Below, in pieces: positions 4,014-5,761 of a DNA stretch of 5,761 nt. Every line of letters begins with the position of its first letter. Position 1 is the first letter of the stretch. Source of the DNA: a bacterium (GTDB lineage: Bacteria; Pseudomonadota; Gammaproteobacteria; Burkholderiales; Burkholderiaceae_C); NCBI GenBank assembly GCA_030824095.1, contig JAVBYK010000336.1, positions 1-5,761 of the forward strand, given 5' to 3'. Below the pieces are notes generated by a model. It did not search any database and was not told where the DNA came from. It saw only the letters and a program-made list of their open reading frames with translations. The translations under genes were made by a program, and so were the position numbers.

Positions 4014-5761
4014 ATGACTGCCACGCCCACCATTCACGCCCAACGCATTGCCACTGCCCAGCACGCCCTGACGGAGCTGGGATTGGCGGCCTGCCTGGTG
4101 CCGTCCAGCGATCCGCATCTGTCGGAATACCTGCCGGCGCGCTGGCAGGGGCGCGAGTGGCTGTCCGGCTTTACCGGCTCCATGGGCACCCTGGCCCTGA
4201 CGCCCACGCGCGCGGCCCTGTTTGCCGACAGCCGGTACTGGACGCAGGCCGAGACCGAACTGGCTGGCAGCGGCATTGAACTGGTCAAGATCGATACCGG
4301 CGCGTCCACCCAGCACGTGCAGTGGCTGGTGCAGCACACCGGCGCCGGCAAGACGGTGGGTGTCGACGGTGCCGTGCTGGGGCTGGCCGCAGCCCAGCAG
4401 TTGCGCCAGGCGCTGGACGCCGTGGGCGCCAGCCTGCGCACCGACGTGGACCTGTTCACCAGCATCTGGCCGGATCGTGCGAGCCTGCCGCAGGCGCCCG
4501 TGTTCGAGCATGACGCCGCCTATGCGGGCGCCGCACGCGGCACCAAATTGGCGCAGGTGCGCACCGCCATGGCCAGGCACGGTGCCAGCCACCACTTTGT
4601 GTCCACGGTTGATGACATCGCGTGGATCTTCAACCTGCGCGGATCGGACGTCTCCTACAACCCGGTGTTCCTGGCGCACGCCCTGATCGACGCCACGACC
4701 GCGACGCTGTTTGTGGCCCCGGGAAAGGTGCCGGCTGCGCTGGCGCAGCGTCTGCAGGCCGATGGCGTGCAGGTGGCGGACTATGCCCAGGCCGGCCCCG
4801 CACTGGCCGCGCTGTCAGCTCCGTCTGTGCTGCTGGTGGACCCACGCCGCATCACGCTGGGTTTCCGGGATCAGGTTCCGGCTGGCGTCAAGGTCGTGGA
4901 AGCCATCAATCCGAGTGTGCTGTTCAAGAGCCGCAAGGGCGAGGCCGAGGCTGCCCACGTGCGCACCGCGATGGAGCAGGACGGCGCTGCCATGTGTGCC
5001 TTCTACGCCTGGTTTGAGGCGGCCCAGGGCACAGAGCGCATCACCGAGCTGACGATTGACGAAAAACTCACCGCCGAGCGCGCCAAGCGCCCTGGCTTCA
5101 TGGGACTGTCCTTCAACACCATTGCCGGCTTCAACGCCAACGGCGCCATGCCGCACTACCGCGCCACGCCCGAGAGCCATGCCGTCATCGAAGGCAATGG
5201 CCTGTTGCTGATCGACTCCGGCGGCCAGTACCTGGGTGGCACCACCGACATCACCCGCGTCTGGCCCATCGGTACGCCCAGTGCAGCCCAGAAGCGCGAC
5301 TACACGCTGGTGCTCAAGGGCACCATCGGCCTGTCACGCGCCCGCTTTCCGCTGGGCACGCTGTCGCCGATGCTGGATGCGCTGGCCCGTGCACCGCTGT
5401 GGGAACAGGGCATGGATTACGGCCACGGCACTGGCCACGGGGTTGGTTATTTTCTCAACGTGCACGAAGGCCCGCAAAGCATTTCCAAGGCCATTCCCGA
5501 TGCCAACATGGCCATGCAGCCGGGCATGATCACGTCCATCGAGCCGGGTCTGTACCGCGCCGGCCAGTGGGGCGTGCGCATTGAAAACCTGGTGCTCAAT
5601 GTGCCTGCCGCCACCGATGAGCCGTTTGGTGACTTCCTGGAGTTCGAGACCCTGACGCTGTGTCCCATCGACACCCGCTGCATCGATGCAAGCCTGTTGC
5701 GCAGCGACGAGATTGCCTGGCTCAACGCCTACCACGCCACCGTGCGCGCCCGCCTGAGCCC
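4014..5761 (+). CDS. Aminopeptidase P family protein (Xaa-Pro aminopeptidase, M24B, long form), 3'-truncated by window
   Basis: An open frame from the ATG at 4014 (AAGGAA at 4003-4008 as Shine-Dalgarno) runs to the right edge: 582 codons and no stop. Long-form aminopeptidase P proteins have about 600 residues, so only the last few are missing. Domain order: creatinase N-terminal domain (about 8-145, with SDPHLSEYLPARW and LSGFTGSMGTL), second creatinase-like domain (about 165-300, with VSTVDDIAWIFNLRG), M24 catalytic 'pita-bread' domain (about 310-530), and the C-terminal extension of the long form (from about 537, PFGDFLEFETLTLCPID). The five metal ligands are present: D401 (LLIDSGGQY), D412 (GTTDITRVWP), H475 (GHGTGHGVGYF), E510 (SIEPGLY) and E524 (VRIENLV); H381 and H484 fit the substrate-binding histidines. 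It should be a cytosolic, Mn-dependent enzyme that removes an N-terminal residue preceding proline, in peptide turnover. It resembles the eukaryotic XPNPEP1-like form more than the shorter E. coli PepP. It has no obvious functional tie to the neighbours. Confidence 0.95.
   Translation, partial: MTATPTIHAQRIATAQHALTELGLAACLVPSSDPHLSEYLPARWQGREWLSGFTGSMGTLALTPTRAALFADSRYWTQAETELAGSGIELVKIDTGASTQHVQWLVQHTGAGKTVGVDGAVLGLAAAQQLRQALDAVGASLRTDVDLFTSIWPDRASLPQAPVFEHDAAYAGAARGTKLAQVRTAMARHGASHHFVSTVDDIAWIFNLRGSDVSYNPVFLAHALIDATTATLFVAPGKVPAALAQRLQADGVQVADYAQAGPALAALSAPSVLLVDPRRITLGFRDQVPAGVKVVEAINPSVLFKSRKGEAEAAHVRTAMEQDGAAMCAFYAWFEAAQGTERITELTIDEKLTAERAKRPGFMGLSFNTIAGFNANGAMPHYRATPESHAVIEGNGLLLIDSGGQYLGGTTDITRVWPIGTPSAAQKRDYTLVLKGTIGLSRARFPLGTLSPMLDALARAPLWEQGMDYGHGTGHGVGYFLNVHEGPQSISKAIPDANMAMQPGMITSIEPGLYRAGQWGVRIENLVLNVPAATDEPFGDFLEFETLTLCPIDTRCIDASLLRSDEIAWLNAYHATVRARLS

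Noticed and set aside
3909..4679. 256-codon minus-strand frame opposite the start of the aminopeptidase P gene
   Set aside because: It lies opposite conserved creatinase-type domain sequence and is a composition-driven antisense frame.
4014..5761. Eukaryote-like aminopeptidase P as a sign of horizontal transfer
   Set aside because: The long form is widespread in bacteria, and codon use and composition match the neighbours.

Overview
The window looks like a piece of chromosome from a GC-rich betaproteobacterium, most likely Burkholderiales/Comamonadaceae. This is inferred from the strong GC bias at third codon positions, the protein sequences and the gene types; no database search was possible. 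No insertion sequence, tRNA, rRNA or CRISPR array was seen.

Left part (1-2539), all on the minus strand. A three-gene block reads right to left: a LytS/YehU-type sensor histidine kinase with an unusual proline-rich periplasmic segment, a LytR/AlgR-type response regulator (receiver plus LytTR DNA-binding domain), and the N-terminal part of a lipid A lauroyl/myristoyl acyltransferase-like (LpxL/HtrB superfamily) membrane protein that runs off the left edge. Gaps are 36 and 20 bases, so they are probably one operon linking a two-component system to envelope lipid modification.

Middle part (2540-3669). Divergent from the kinase is a plus-strand gene for a 195-residue protein with a phage-repressor-like helix-turn-helix and an Ala/Pro/Lys-rich tail. 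It is flanked by two copies of a 16-base element (13 of 16 identical), one just before its start codon and one after its stop. The second copy lies in an AT-rich palindrome that also contains a plausible promoter. About 265 bases follow that show no good coding signal but hold four hairpins and then a strong intrinsic terminator. This is the best candidate for something undescribed: a small RNA, or an attenuator-type leader for the next gene.

Right part (3670-5761). Seven bases after the terminator T-run comes a strong double Shine-Dalgarno sequence and an 88-codon gene of unknown function. It is followed by a long-form aminopeptidase P (M24 family) with all expected metal ligands, cut by the right edge a few residues before its likely end.

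The working model, inferred from layout only, is that the helix-turn-helix protein binds the two repeated elements and so controls both its own gene and the structured RNA/small-protein unit. The two-component operon and the peptidase look like ordinary chromosomal neighbours.
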